Positions 17,192 through 27,106 of a stretch of DNA of 64,000 nucleotides are shown here, in pieces (within the stretch, counting starts at the first letter, position 1; the number at the start of each line of letters is the position of its first letter). A model generated the notes under the pieces. It did not search any database. It had not been told where the DNA came from and saw nothing but the letters and a program-made list of their open reading frames with translations. The stretch covers positions 186,001-250,000 of the forward strand of contig JADJYU010000003.1 in the NCBI GenBank assembly GCA_016719565.1, written 5' to 3'. Source of the stretch: Ignavibacteria bacterium. GTDB taxonomy: Bacteria > Bacteroidota > Ignavibacteria > Tepidaquicellales > Tepidaquicellaceae. A program made the translations under genes and the position numbers.

Positions 17192-20074
17192 TTAGAAATT
17201 TAATCTTAATCCAAATCTAAATTGTCTTGGAGGTCCGTAATTGCCAATATCCAGTGATCTTAGAGTATATCTTCTGACATACTCATCTGAGGTAGTCGGT
17301 ATCGTTCCGTTTGGATTATTAAATGATTGTATGGTGTTTTTTCCTGGTTCTGAATTTAAATATCCTGTTGAACCCGGCTGACCGCTGCTGTCCCAAACAT
17401 CGTTTACAAGCTCTGAATTGAAAACATTGATAATATAAACATATGCATTCAGGTCAAGCTTGTTATCTAAGAATGAGAATGTTTTATCAATTTTTAAATC
17501 CATACTGTTATTCCATGGTCCGTAAACTCCGTTGATAGGTGAAATAAGAGCAGCTCCTGCGCCGGTTGAGGCGAAAGGATCCTGATCATTGGATTTTGAT
17601 GAATAAGGTCTGCCGCTGTTGAATGAATAAAGCATGTTTACACCAAACTGAGAAAGCACATCTCCCCAGAAACCTTTTGGTACGTCAGTTCTTCCGAACC
17701 TGTAGTCAGCATTAAGTACACCCGTCCATCTTTGATCAAAGTCAAGAGGTGATGTGAATTTTGGCTGTCTTTCTCCTAACCATGCTGCTGTTTGAGCTGA
17801 TGTCGGATCAGAACCGGTTCCTGATGCAAATGCCATTCCAAGTGCAATATTTATAGATAATCTGTTGGTTCTTCTCATATCAAAAGAAAGATCAACTCCT
17901 CTTATAGTTCCGTAATCCTGATTTGCATAAACCTGGATCTGATTAGGAAGCTGAGGATATTTTTTAATACCGATAAGATCTTCTGTTTCTTTATAATAAG
18001 CTGTCAGATCCATGGATAATCTGTCACCAACCTGCTGCTTGATACCGATTTCATATGATGTAGTTTTTTCAGGTTTTAAATTAGGATTACCAAAAGATCC
18101 TGAAAAACCTGCGCTGTTGACCCAGTATTCTAAATTAGCTCTTCCGTTATAAAGATATTCTAACTGCGGAAGCTGTATAAATTTTCCGTATTGAGCATGG
18201 AATACTGTGTTGTTTGTTACAGGAAATGACATACCTAATCTTGGACTGAATGTTGAAGTAGGTTCGCTGTCATCTGTGAAATCATCATCTCCGAGGACCC
18301 CGTCAGCTCCTGCAATGTTTGCAAGATCTTTAACTCTCCAGGAGTTAGCATCCAGATAATCCCATCTGATACCTGCATTCAAAGTAAAATCTTTAAATTC
18401 CACTTTGTCCTGTAAATATAATGCGGCAATTATAGGATTTTTAGCTCCGTCGACACCATCATCTACTTCCTGTATCTCAAGTCTGTTTGTTGCAGCATTA
18501 AAGACAGGACCTAATCCGTAGTTATTGGATATTCCTGTACCGCCGTTAAATACTGCCAGCTGCTGTTCCTCAGAAGCGTTTCTGAAGTTATACATTCCGT
18601 TAGGTCTTACGTCAATATATCTAACGGTATGATATTTAAAATCACCTCCGAATTTTAATTCATTGTTTTTTAACTGAGTGGTAAGGTTTAAAGTACCGCC
18701 TAAGTATGAAATTGCGCTTTCTTCATAGTAACTTCTCACTCTGTTATATTGTGCGAATAGACCGTATTCATCAAATCCACGAGAACCGCCGGGTGTTGTT
18801 AGACCGGGTACTCTCGAAGGATCTCCGTAGGCATAAAGATCATTTCCGAATTCTTTATCTCCTTCATTATAGTCCGCCTTAAAATAACTGAACTGTAATT
18901 CATAGAAAAGTTTGGAATTGAGCTGGTGATTTACTTTACCATAATACTGCTGAGATTCTTCTGTAATTAAAGGATTTCTCTTAGCATTAAATAACATATA
19001 GGATTGAATAAACCCTCTTCTGTCTGTAGATGCAAGACTTGTTCCAAATCTTAACTGAACAGGTAGGTCTTTATTGAACTCCTGCAAATCAATATTGATT
19101 TTTCCGTTTGCTGACCATCTTTTCAGATCATATTCAGGTAAAACATTATTACCTAAATTAAGCTGATCTGCTACCCAGCTTGGATTATAAACAAGTGAAT
19201 AATTTCTTTCATAACCGCCGTAGAAATTAATAGCTCTTGCTAAATCTTTGGTAGGAATAAGCGGTCCTCCAAAAGAAAGATTATAAATATTATATCCCTG
19301 TGATGCATCTTTACTTAAAAAAGCGTCTGTGATACCTTCGATAGTTCCTGAGAATCTGTCTGTACCGCCCTTAGTAGTAACATTGATAACACCGCTGAGT
19401 ACGTTACCGTATTCCGCGCTGAATCCGCCTGTTAATACTGCCATTTCTTCAAGAACGTTGTTTGAAACAAATGAATTTGAAGAACCATCAAGAGGGTTAG
19501 TTGTAAGTACACCGTCAATTATAACAGCAGTTTGATTTGCCCGGCCGCCTCTGATGTTTATGTCTGTTCCTCTTTCATCCTGTACAACTCCAGCAGTTGT
19601 AGAAGCAATATTTTCAATGCCTCTTACACCGCTGTTGTCAATAAATTCCTGACCAATGATCTTACCGCTTTGGTCAGGTGAAATTGCATTCCTTTTTCCG
19701 GTAATAACAATTTCGTCTGTTACGATTGCTCCGCCTTCAATTGAAAGCGAGAAATCGACTCTTGTAGTTAAGTCTGCTGATACTTTTACACCCGGAATTG
19801 CCTGAGCGTCATAACCGATATAAGTAGCAGTGACTGTATAATCACCTACTTCAACATTGAGGATTGTGTATTCACCGCTCTCGTCAGTGATAGCTCCAAG
19901 ATTTGTACCATCAATTTTAACTGTTGCTCCGGTTAATGGTCCTTTATCTTTAGCATCAATAACTCTGCCTGTGATTTTCCCTGTTGTTCCCTGTTTGTCA
20001 AATGCATAATTGTTACTGTAAGTCAAACAAAGTACAATCAGAAGGGAAAGAGTAATTTTTAATGTGTTTGTCAT
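17192..20074 (-). CDS. TonB-dependent receptor with carboxypeptidase-regulatory-like N-terminal domain
   Basis: A 960-residue outer-membrane transporter. Domain order: signal peptide (1-25); a CarboxypepD_reg-like beta domain (about 30-115, GKITGRVIDAKDKGPLTGATVKIDGT... is its start); a plug domain (about 145-240, with INIRGGRANQTAVIIDGV and YGNVLSGVINVTTKGG); and a 22-strand-type barrel ending in a terminal aromatic (RFGLRLNF). The RBS AAGGGGGAAAA lies before ATG 20074. It is upstream of the large-protein/PorV cassette on the same strand, which is consistent with a nutrient-uptake or surface-assembly locus. The substrate cannot be deduced from the sequence. Confidence 0.9.
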   Translation of the reverse strand: MTNTLKITLSLLIVLCLTYSNNYAFDKQGTTGKITGRVIDAKDKGPLTGATVKIDGTNLGAITDESGEYTILNVEVGDYTVTATYIGYDAQAIPGVKVSADLTTRVDFSLSIEGGAIVTDEIVITGKRNAISPDQSGKIIGQEFIDNSGVRGIENIASTTAGVVQDERGTDINIRGGRANQTAVIIDGVLTTNPLDGSSNSFVSNNVLEEMAVLTGGFSAEYGNVLSGVINVTTKGGTDRFSGTIEGITDAFLSKDASQGYNIYNLSFGGPLIPTKDLARAINFYGGYERNYSLVYNPSWVADQLNLGNNVLPEYDLKRWSANGKINIDLQEFNKDLPVQLRFGTSLASTDRRGFIQSYMLFNAKRNPLITEESQQYYGKVNHQLNSKLFYELQFSYFKADYNEGDKEFGNDLYAYGDPSRVPGLTTPGGSRGFDEYGLFAQYNRVRSYYEESAISYLGGTLNLTTQLKNNELKFGGDFKYHTVRYIDVRPNGMYNFRNASEEQQLAVFNGGTGISNNYGLGPVFNAATNRLEIQEVDDGVDGAKNPIIAALYLQDKVEFKDFTLNAGIRWDYLDANSWRVKDLANIAGADGVLGDDDFTDDSEPTSTFSPRLGMSFPVTNNTVFHAQYGKFIQLPQLEYLYNGRANLEYWVNSAGFSGSFGNPNLKPEKTTSYEIGIKQQVGDRLSMDLTAYYKETEDLIGIKKYPQLPNQIQVYANQDYGTIRGVDLSFDMRRTNRLSINIALGMAFASGTGSDPTSAQTAAWLGERQPKFTSPLDFDQRWTGVLNADYRFGRTDVPKGFWGDVLSQFGVNMLYSFNSGRPYSSKSNDQDPFASTGAGAALISPINGVYGPWNNSMDLKIDKTFSFLDNKLDLNAYVYIINVFNSELVNDVWDSSGQPGSTGYLNSEPGKNTIQSFNNPNGTIPTTSDEYVRRYTLRSLDIGNYGPPRQFRFGLRLNF

Positions 20075-20142
20075 TTTTCCCCCTTAGTTTAAGAAAAAAT
20101 TTAATTTAATAATGTTTTGATTCATCTTCTTATTTTAAAAAA

Positions 20143-20179
20143 CCCTCATTAAAATACAATTTCTTGTATTTCATGAGGG
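20143..20179 (-). terminator. Rho-independent terminator after Asp-box gene 1
   Basis: The arms CCCTCATGAAATACA and TGTATTTTAATGAGGG (minus strand) have a 6-base loop and are followed by TTTTTT. It is the same structure as at 4047-4084 and separates the Asp-box gene from the TonB receptor gene. Confidence 0.85.
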
Positions 20180-20215
20180 TCGTTAATATTTTATTTGTGA
20201 TTAAACAATTAAATC

Positions 20216-21970
20216 TTATTTAATCAACATCATTTTCTTTGTTTCCTTAAAGTCTCCGGCAAATAAGGTATAGAAGTATATACCGCTGCTCAGATTATTT
20301 CCGATAAATGTAACTTCTTTTGTTCCTGGAGTTACAACTTCATTGTTTACCAATGTTGCAACTTCCTGTCCGTTTGCATTATAAACCTTCAGTGTTACAT
20401 TTGATGTATTTCTTATATCAAATCTGATATTTGTTGTTGGGTTAAATGGATTCGGGAAGTTTTGTGCTAAGCTGAAATCACCCGGGACTACGCTGGAAAT
20501 GTTATTGATACCTACCTGAACGTTTGTTCTGATTCCGATAGCTTCACCGCTTCCAATTGGAGAACCGTTAACGTGAGTTCCTGCTAATGAATCACTTTGT
20601 ACAAGCATTTGAACTAAAGTTGCTCCGCCTGTTGTATTGTTTACCTGAGATACACTTACAAATCTCCAGTCTCTTACAGGAGTAGTTGGTGTTACTCTTT
20701 CAGGTGCTGACCATGTAGCTCCGTTGTTACCGGAATAAGAGAACCATACTGCATAATATGCGCTGGTATCAGTTCCGTATTCACCAGTAGTAGCACTAAA
20801 TGCGCAGTATAATCCGTCTCCTGTCGAACCTCTTCCGATTGAAGGTCTGCAAATTGGTAAGAAAGCATCTCCTACCTGACCTCTGTTTGGGAAGAACGGT
20901 ACTGTTGATTGGTCTGCCATTATAATAGGTGTTCCGCCGTTAACTGCAGGTGACCATAATCTGATTGAAGATGGTGTTTCAGGAAAGAAACCTGCTAATG
21001 TCAGAATAGAAATATTGAAAACAACATATGGCTGATTGTTATTACCCATTACTAATGATACACCTCTTAAGCAGCCTAAAGAATCAGTAGCTTCGTTCCA
21101 GTCCCAGATTCTTTGCGGTGCAGTCCATGTTACTCCGTTATCTGCTGAGGATCTGTAGAATACATCATTATCATTAACACCGTCTCCGGCACCTATGAAA
21201 GCATGACCGATAGTTCCGTTTGGAGCAACTGATAAAGAATATGTTTCCGCCTGATCTCCGGGGAATTCAGCAAATCCGCTCCAGGTACCATTGACAGAAG
21301 AATTTGTATATGAAAGTACCTGACCGTTTATAGATGAAGCAATAACCTGTCTGTCTGATCCGATACCGACAACTCTAGGCCAGATTGACTGTGCGCCTGC
21401 TGCATCACCCGGATCTGATTCTGTAAATACACCGAATCCTGCGCCTGCATCAAAATAAGTTTTTGCTCTGGTGGTTGTACCGTTTGTATTGTTATGATTT
21501 GCAATAACAGCACCGCCGCTTGTGTATCCGGAAATAGCTGGGAATCCGCTTCTTCCGGTATTGGGAACATCACCTAAAAATGTCCATGTAGCGCCGCCGT
21601 CATTACTGAACATATATGCGCAATTCCTTGATGCAAATCCTGCTTCAGTTGAATACATGAAAGTTGCGTGAACGTTAGCCGGTGTTAAAGGATCCTGCCA
21701 GATTTGCATTGGCACTCCGTTTGACTGAAGATCATAAACTGTGAATACACCCGTATTAGAGAATGTATAGGTTAATGAAGCACCGTGTACAGGTGGATAA
21801 TAAGTTGAACCGAATTTTGGCTGATAATTATTTGTGTTGTCATAAATCTCAGATCCGTCTGAAACTTTGTGTGTTCTTTCTGTTCTGTTTGTTCTGTCAT
21901 CTTTTGACTGAACAATCCCAACAGAAATAAACATCACTAGAACTAATAAAGTAAGTAATTTCTGTAACAT
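20216..21970 (-). CDS. Secreted Asp-box (BNR-like) protein with T9SS type A sorting domain, paralogue 1
   Basis: A 584-residue paralogue of the 4120-5868 product. It has a signal peptide (MLQKLLTLLVLVMFISVGIVQS), Asp-box signatures (SNDGGATW, SADNGVTW, SGNNGATW) in a probable beta-propeller, and a C-terminal T9SS type A sorting domain (NFPNPFNPTT to KKMMLIK). It is complete, with RBS AAAAAGGAG before ATG 21970 and its own terminator (20143-20179), so it is probably a separate transcript from the TonB receptor that follows. It lies on the opposite side of the duplicated cassette from paralogues 2 and 3. The ligand is unknown. Confidence 0.85.
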   Translation of the reverse strand: MLQKLLTLLVLVMFISVGIVQSKDDRTNRTERTHKVSDGSEIYDNTNNYQPKFGSTYYPPVHGASLTYTFSNTGVFTVYDLQSNGVPMQIWQDPLTPANVHATFMYSTEAGFASRNCAYMFSNDGGATWTFLGDVPNTGRSGFPAISGYTSGGAVIANHNNTNGTTTRAKTYFDAGAGFGVFTESDPGDAAGAQSIWPRVVGIGSDRQVIASSINGQVLSYTNSSVNGTWSGFAEFPGDQAETYSLSVAPNGTIGHAFIGAGDGVNDNDVFYRSSADNGVTWTAPQRIWDWNEATDSLGCLRGVSLVMGNNNQPYVVFNISILTLAGFFPETPSSIRLWSPAVNGGTPIIMADQSTVPFFPNRGQVGDAFLPICRPSIGRGSTGDGLYCAFSATTGEYGTDTSAYYAVWFSYSGNNGATWSAPERVTPTTPVRDWRFVSVSQVNNTTGGATLVQMLVQSDSLAGTHVNGSPIGSGEAIGIRTNVQVGINNISSVVPGDFSLAQNFPNPFNPTTNIRFDIRNTSNVTLKVYNANGQEVATLVNNEVVTPGTKEVTFIGNNLSSGIYFYTLFAGDFKETKKMMLIK

Positions 21971-22173
21971 GTTTTTCTCCTTTTTGTTTAATAATATTAA
22001 TTAATAGTAAAATTTTGTTTGAAAATTCGTTGCAATAATCTTAAGGGTTGGTATAATAGTTTAAATAAATATACTACTAATGTTGTAACTTGTCAATATA
22101 GATTTTCGTAATTAAGTTTCTTTATAAAAATTTATCAAAAATATAATATACATTTGGAATAGTCAAGCATATA

Positions 22174-23078
22174 TTATTCAAAGGTTCTGCTGATTTTATC
22201 GAATATATATCCGGAAATTCTTCTTCTGCTTTCTTCTGTTTTTCCCGCGGTGTGATTTGTTATCAATGTGTTTTCAAGCCTTATAAATTCAGGGTTTATC
22301 AATGGTTCGTTTTTAAAAACATCCAGTCCTGCATATCTTATTTTTTTACTTTTTAGAATTTTTATCAGGCTTATTTCATCTGTAACTCCGCCTCGTGATG
22401 TGTTTATAAAAACACAATCATTTTTTAAATGACTGAATTTCTCTTCAGAAAAAAAATTACTGTTCTTAGTATTTAATGGAATATGGAGCGTTACTATGTC
22501 AGAATTTTCAAGTAAAGTTTTGAGCTTCACAAATTTAAATCTTTTATTCTTTTCAATTACTGATCTGTCAGTGTCATTCGCAAGTACTTTCATTCCGAAT
22601 GCTTTGCAAAATTTTCCTACCTTGCTTCCTACTTTCCCGAAGCCGATAATACCTATGGTTTTTCCTGCAAGTTCATTTCTCCTGAATCCCGTATCACTGA
22701 ATTTATTCTTCCTGATTTTATTTTCGGAAATTGAAATCCCTTTATATATATTTAAAATCAGCGCAAGCGTATGCTCTGCTGCTGAAACAGTATTTCCCTC
22801 TTCCGCATTAATTACTTTTATCTTTTTAGAGATGCGTATTTTAAATCAATGTGATCAGTTCCTTTTGAGCATGTTGCAATTAGTCTGAAATTAACTTTAT
22901 CCAAAAATGACCTGTCAATTATTCTGATACTCCTTATTACTAAAATATCAAAGTCCTTATAATCGGAAAAAATCAATTCATTCGAAATGCCGGGCTTATA
23001 TATTACAAAGAATTTTTTTTCGGAAAGTTTCTTGATTCCGGAGGGGTCAACGTCGTCTGATACCAGTACTTTATACAT
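22174..23078 (-). pseudogene. D-isomer-specific 2-hydroxyacid dehydrogenase (phosphoglycerate dehydrogenase-like), frameshifted
   Basis: About 300 codons resembling the catalytic and NAD-binding domains of SerA-type dehydrogenases. The N-terminal part is MYKVLVSDDVDP to the CSKGTDHIDL segment. The NAD-binding part includes GKTIGIIGFGKVGSKV, the active-site Arg in INTSRGG, Glu in DVFKNEPL and His in NHTAG. The frame is broken once, near 22826. A run of five A (minus strand, CTAAAAAGATAAAA) is one base short; restoring one A joins ASLKKIKVINAEEGN to the rest. It has no C-terminal ACT domain. It is either a pseudogene or a homopolymer sequencing error. The real substrate cannot be told from sequence. 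Confidence 0.75.
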
Positions 23079-23128
23079 TCTTTTATTTATGTTTAAAACC
23101 GGTATGGTAAATTTTTTCTGGTTATTCT

Positions 23129-23719
23129 TTATGCATCGAGATAATCCTCAATGAGTTTTATAACTTCGTTTTTTCCTTCTCCGGTAATAGTGGAAAATGG
23201 TATGTAATCAATACAGAGATCTTCGTTGTTAACTATCTTTGAAGATCTGTAAATTTGCTTCTGCATTTTATTTGGGGAGATCTTATCTGACTTGGTAAGT
23301 ATAACTGCAAAAGGGATCTCGTAATATTCAAGCCAGCTTACCATTAATTCATCCAGATAAGTCGGCTCATGCCTTGAATCTATTAATACAAATACCAGCT
23401 TAACGTTCTGTCTTTCACTGATATAATCCTCTACAAGTTTTCTCCAGCCTGCTCTGATTTGTTCCGGTACTTTTGCATATCCGTATCCCGGTAAGTCAAC
23501 AAGATAAAATTTTTCATTAATGAGGAAATAATTTAACTGCCTGGTTTTTCCCGGAACTGAACCTATTTTTGCAAGTTTCTTTTTATTACAAATTATATTA
23601 ATCAAAGACGACTTACCTACATTTGATCTTCCTACAAATACAAACTCGGATAATACTGAATTCGGTAGGGCCCTGAGATCAAATATGCTTTTTATAAATT
23701 CCGCTGATAATATTTTCAT
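23129..23719 (-). CDS. engB: EngB/YsxC, ribosome biogenesis GTPase
   Basis: A TRAFAC-class GTPase needed for maturation of the large ribosomal subunit. The 196 residues match family length. G1 GRSNVGKS is at residues 30-37, G3 is DLPGYGYAKVP and G4 is LTKSDK; the TRQLNYF segment typical of EngB is in switch I. It begins just past the terminator of the ribosomal operon (23751-23799), so it has its own promoter, and its function fits the neighbouring ribosomal genes. Confidence 0.95.
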   Translation of the reverse strand: MKILSAEFIKSIFDLRALPNSVLSEFVFVGRSNVGKSSLINIICNKKKLAKIGSVPGKTRQLNYFLINEKFYLVDLPGYGYAKVPEQIRAGWRKLVEDYISERQNVKLVFVLIDSRHEPTYLDELMVSWLEYYEIPFAVILTKSDKISPNKMQKQIYRSSKIVNNEDLCIDYIPFSTITGEGKNEVIKLIEDYLDA

Positions 23720-23750
23720 AGTTTTTTTAAAATTTATTTTAAAATAAAAA

Positions 23751-23799
23751 ATCCTTAACCGACAATATAAAATTTAAAATTTATGAATCAGTTAAGGAT
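23751..23799 (-). terminator. Terminator at the end of the ribosomal protein operon
   Basis: Minus-strand arms ATCCTTAACTGA and TCGGTTAAGGAT flank a 25-base AT-rich loop and are followed by TTTTTATTTT. It lies directly after the stop of rplQ, where the long ribosomal transcript should end. Confidence 0.75.
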
Positions 23800-23812
23800 A
23801 GAAATAAAACTA

Positions 23813-24490
23813 TCAGTTTGTATCTTTATTCTCTTTGTTTTCGGATATTGGTTCTTTTTCTTTTCCGGCTTTTTTTATTTCGGGATCTGCATCCTTAACT
23901 TTTGCTTTTTTTCCTTTTTTCACTTCTGTTTTATCATCCTGATATTTATCCTTCTTTTTCATTACTGTCCCGGACTTTTTCTCAATTAAGGTATTTGTCT
24001 CTTTCTTCTTTGCTTTTGGTTTCGTCTTGGATTCCTCGGAAGTGGATTTCGAATCAGCTGCATCAGATTTTTCCTTGTCTTTTTCTTCTTTAGCTTTAAT
24101 ATAATTGTAATCAACAAATTCTATAATCGCAGTCCTTGCTCCGTCACCGTATCTGTTCCCGGTTTTAAGTACTCTTGTAAATCCGCCCGGTCTGTCTCCG
24201 ACCTTTGCACCGATCTCGTCAAAAAGTATGATTAAAGCCTCTTTATGATTAAGGAATTTTCTCGCTTCTCTTCTAAGATGAATTCCCCTTTCAGGTGAAG
24301 AGTCCTGATACTTTAACGCTCTCTTAGCTTTTGCAACCAAAGGCTCAATGAATCTTCTTAATTCCTTTGCTTTTGCTTCAGTGGTCTTAATCCTTTTATT
24401 CAGTATCAATGAAATTGAAAGATTTGATAACAATGCTTTTCTGTGGCTGGCTGTTCTGCTTAACTTTCTGCCTTTTTTTCTATGTACCAT
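23813..24490 (-). CDS. rplQ: Ribosomal protein L17 with long charged C-terminal extension
   Basis: Large-subunit protein L17. The conserved domain occupies residues 1 to about 118 (MVHRKKGRKLSRTASHRKALLSNL... then DRPGGFTRVLK), which is the usual full length. About 105 further residues follow, rich in Lys, Glu, Asp and Ser, with blocks such as KPKAKKKE and KKGKKAKVKD, predicted to be disordered. The extension is in frame and ends with TGA. It is the last gene of the operon, after rpoA, followed by a terminator. Similar charged extensions occur on S17 and L5 in this window. Confidence 0.95.
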   Translation of the reverse strand: MVHRKKGRKLSRTASHRKALLSNLSISLILNKRIKTTEAKAKELRRFIEPLVAKAKRALKYQDSSPERGIHLRREARKFLNHKEALIILFDEIGAKVGDRPGGFTRVLKTGNRYGDGARTAIIEFVDYNYIKAKEEKDKEKSDAADSKSTSEESKTKPKAKKKETNTLIEKKSGTVMKKKDKYQDDKTEVKKGKKAKVKDADPEIKKAGKEKEPISENKENKDTN

Positions 24491-24525
24491 ATATCTCTTC
24501 TAAATTTTCTAAATTAAAAATTATA

Positions 24526-25527
24526 TTATACAGTTGTTTCTTCTTTAAGATATTTATCAACATCCATTCCGAATGTAAGCCCGAAATTCTCAATTAATTC
24601 TCCAAGTTCGGCAAGGGATTTTCTGCCGAAATTTCTGTAATGCAGCATTTCACCTTCATTCTTACTTACAAGATCTGATATAGTTTTTATATTCGCTGAT
24701 CTTAAACAGTTTTGTGATCTTACTGAAAGGTCCAGTTCGTCTACCGGCATAAGAAGAATTTTCTTTATCATTTCATGCTCTTCATCTTTTTCTGTTCTTA
24801 CAGGCTCTTCCTGCTTTTTAACGTTTTCCGGATTTAAATTCAGGAACATATCAATGTGCTCCTGCATTAATCTTGCTGAATTTACAAGTGCATCTTCAGG
24901 ATTAATTGATCCGTCAGTCGTAATCTCAAGAATAAGCTTTTCATAATCCGTTCGCTTTCCTACTCTTGTATTTTCGATTATATAATTTGCTTTTGATACA
25001 GGCGAAAATATTGAATCTACATAAATAAACTCAAGCGGTAAATTTGCCAGCTTATTGTCATCAGAAGGCACATAACCAAATCCTGATCCCATTCTGATCT
25101 CAATATTCAGATTCGCATCTTTGTTAAGAGTTGCAATATGTTTTTCCGGATTTAATATTTCAAAATCAGCTGTATTATCCTGAATATCTTTTGCAGTAAA
25201 TACATGCTGACCTTTTAATGTAAATTCTATTTTTGAAGATTTATTTGTAATGTCCTTAAATCTGACTTCTTTAAGATTTAATATTATTTCGGAAAGATCT
25301 TCCACTACTCCTTTTAATGTCGTGAACTCATGCGGCGCATCATTGACCTTAATAGCTATTATTGCCGTACCCGGAAGAGATGAAATTAGTATCCTTCTTA
25401 AAGAATTGCCAAGCGTTACTCCGTATCCTCTTTCAAGAGGCTGCATAATAAACCTTCCGAATTTATCAGTATAAGTTGATTCTTCTTTTACAATTGATTC
25501 CGGCATTTGAAAATTATTAATTTTCAT
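24526..25527 (-). CDS. rpoA: RNA polymerase alpha subunit
   Basis: The alpha subunit nucleates RNA polymerase assembly and contacts promoter UP elements and activators. The 333 residues contain the N-terminal dimerisation domain (RGYGVTLGNSLRRILLSS-like segment around residue 33) and the C-terminal DNA-binding domain (VDELDLSVRSQNCLRSANI to FGRKSLAEL). It occupies the conserved position between rpsD and rplQ in the alpha operon. Confidence 0.98.
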   Translation of the reverse strand: MKINNFQMPESIVKEESTYTDKFGRFIMQPLERGYGVTLGNSLRRILISSLPGTAIIAIKVNDAPHEFTTLKGVVEDLSEIILNLKEVRFKDITNKSSKIEFTLKGQHVFTAKDIQDNTADFEILNPEKHIATLNKDANLNIEIRMGSGFGYVPSDDNKLANLPLEFIYVDSIFSPVSKANYIIENTRVGKRTDYEKLILEITTDGSINPEDALVNSARLMQEHIDMFLNLNPENVKKQEEPVRTEKDEEHEMIKKILLMPVDELDLSVRSQNCLRSANIKTISDLVSKNEGEMLHYRNFGRKSLAELGELIENFGLTFGMDVDKYLKEETTV

Positions 25528-25557
25528 TATATACTCTTTGTTTATTTTTAAAAAAAA

Positions 25558-26187
25558 TTATTTTGAATACAGCTCGACTATCAGCTGTTCATTGCCTATA
25601 AACTGAACATCGGATCTCTCCGGCTCTTTCATAAATACTCCCTGTAAATTCGCCTTATCCAGATTTAGCCAGGTAGGAAGCATATTATCTTTAATTCTCT
25701 TCATAGAATCATGAATTATATCAAGCTTCTTGCTTTTTTCCCTTACCTGTATAAGATCACCTGACTTTAAAAGATATGACGGAATATTTACTACTGTTCC
25801 GTTTACTGTGAAATGTCTGTGTAAGATCAGCTGTCTTGCTGACTTCCTTGAAGGAGCAAGACCAAGTCTGTAAACTGTATTGTCCAGTCTTCTTTCCAGC
25901 AGTTTAACTAAGTTATCACCGGTGACTCCGGTTTTCTTGTTTGCAGCTTCAAAATATCTTCTGAATTGATTTTCAAGAACTCCGTAAGTCTTTCTGACTT
26001 TTTGCTTCTCACGAAGCTGTACTGCATAGTCAGTCATTCTTGATCTTTTTGAGAACCCATGCTGCCCGGGCGGATAATTTCTGTTTTCAATAGGACATTT
26101 ATCCGAAAAGCATTTAGTTCCTTTTAGGAATAATTTTTGCTTCTCTCTGCGACACAATTTACAATTAGCGCCTGTATATCTTGCCAT
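25558..26187 (-). CDS. rpsD: Ribosomal protein S4
   Basis: Primary 16S rRNA-binding protein of the small subunit. At 209 residues it has family length. The N-terminus keeps the zinc-binding cysteine set (CKLCRREK, then KCFSDKC), so it is a zinc-dependent (C+) form. An S4 RNA-binding domain follows (RRLDNTVYRLGLAPSRKSARQ). It lies in the conserved rpsK-rpsD-rpoA order. Confidence 0.98.
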   Translation of the reverse strand: MARYTGANCKLCRREKQKLFLKGTKCFSDKCPIENRNYPPGQHGFSKRSRMTDYAVQLREKQKVRKTYGVLENQFRRYFEAANKKTGVTGDNLVKLLERRLDNTVYRLGLAPSRKSARQLILHRHFTVNGTVVNIPSYLLKSGDLIQVREKSKKLDIIHDSMKRIKDNMLPTWLNLDKANLQGVFMKEPERSDVQFIGNEQLIVELYSK

Positions 26188-26223
26188 TTATATTATTTTT
26201 CTTTATTAAATTCTTTTCTGAAA

Positions 26224-26610
26224 TTATTGTCTTCTCTTTTTAGGAGGTCTGCATCCGTTATGCGGTAATGGCGTTATATCTTTTATAGACGTAACCTCAA
26301 GACCGGCTGTGTTAAGAGATCTTACTGCTGCATCTCTGCCGGAGCCGACTCCTTTTATTAAAACTTCAACTTTTTTCATTCCCAGATCAATTGCAGCTTT
26401 TGCAGCGCTTTCAGCTGTAAGCTGAGCAGCGAATGGGGTGTTCTTCTTTGATCCCTTGAATCCCATTTTTCCCGAAGATGCCCACGATATTGTATTACCG
26501 TAAAGATCGGTTAATGTGACTATAACGTTATTGAATGTAGCTTTGACGTGCGCTACTCCGTTTGCTTCCACATTTATTTTCTTCTTGGTTTTTTTAAAGT
26601 TCTTTGCCAA
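26224..26610 (-). CDS. rpsK: Ribosomal protein S11
   Basis: Small-subunit platform protein near the E/P-site mRNA path. The 128 residues include the conserved GVAHVKATFNNVIVTLTD start, the GVGSGRDAAVRSL motif and the Arg/Lys-rich terminus NGCRPPKKRRQ. It sits between rpsM and rpsD. Confidence 0.98.
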   Translation of the reverse strand: MAKNFKKTKKKINVEANGVAHVKATFNNVIVTLTDLYGNTISWASSGKMGFKGSKKNTPFAAQLTAESAAKAAIDLGMKKVEVLIKGVGSGRDAAVRSLNTAGLEVTSIKDITPLPHNGCRPPKKRRQ

Positions 26611-26684
26611 ATTAGTATATTTATTTTTTTATAACTTTAATAATCTTAGTTTTATGTAACAGTCTTTCTTAAATTACTTAACTG

Positions 26685-27068
26685 TTATTTCTTAGCTGCT
26701 GCTTTCTTTTTGCCTGCAACAGTTTTTCTCTTACCTTTTCTCGTCCTGGCATTAGTCTTCGTCCTTTGTCCTCTTACCGGTAATCCTCTTCTGTGTCTTC
26801 TGCCTCTGTATGTTCCGATATCAGTCAGCCTTTTTATGTTCATGGCTATCTCAGATTTCAAAGAACCTTCAACCTTGGTCTCAGCTCCGATCTCTGCTCT
26901 GATCTGGTTAACTTCGTCGTCAGAAAGCTGTGAAACTTTTTTGTCTTCACTTATACCCGCTTTTGCAAGTATCTTTTGTGAAGTGGATTTACCAATGCCG
27001 AATATTGACATTAATCCGATTACCACTCTCTTGTTTTTTGGAAGATCTACTCCTGCTATTCTTGCCAA
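26685..27068 (-). CDS. rpsM: Ribosomal protein S13
   Basis: Small-subunit head protein contacting the P-site tRNA and the intersubunit bridge to L5. The 127 residues show MARIAGVDLPKNKRV, the GIGKSTSQKIL helix and the GRRHRRGLPVRGQRTKTNARTRKG tail segment. The tail ends in extra Lys/Ala residues. It follows rpmJ by 38 bases. Confidence 0.98.
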   Translation of the reverse strand: MARIAGVDLPKNKRVVIGLMSIFGIGKSTSQKILAKAGISEDKKVSQLSDDEVNQIRAEIGAETKVEGSLKSEIAMNIKRLTDIGTYRGRRHRRGLPVRGQRTKTNARTRKGKRKTVAGKKKAAAKK

Positions 27069-27106
27069 ACTATTTCTCCTGAAATATTATAATTATAAAA
27101 AAATTT

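Noticed and set aside
22820..22832. Programmed frameshift in the dehydrogenase gene
   Set aside because: No stimulatory structure was seen and the family is not known to use frameshifting; a homopolymer error or mutation is more likely.
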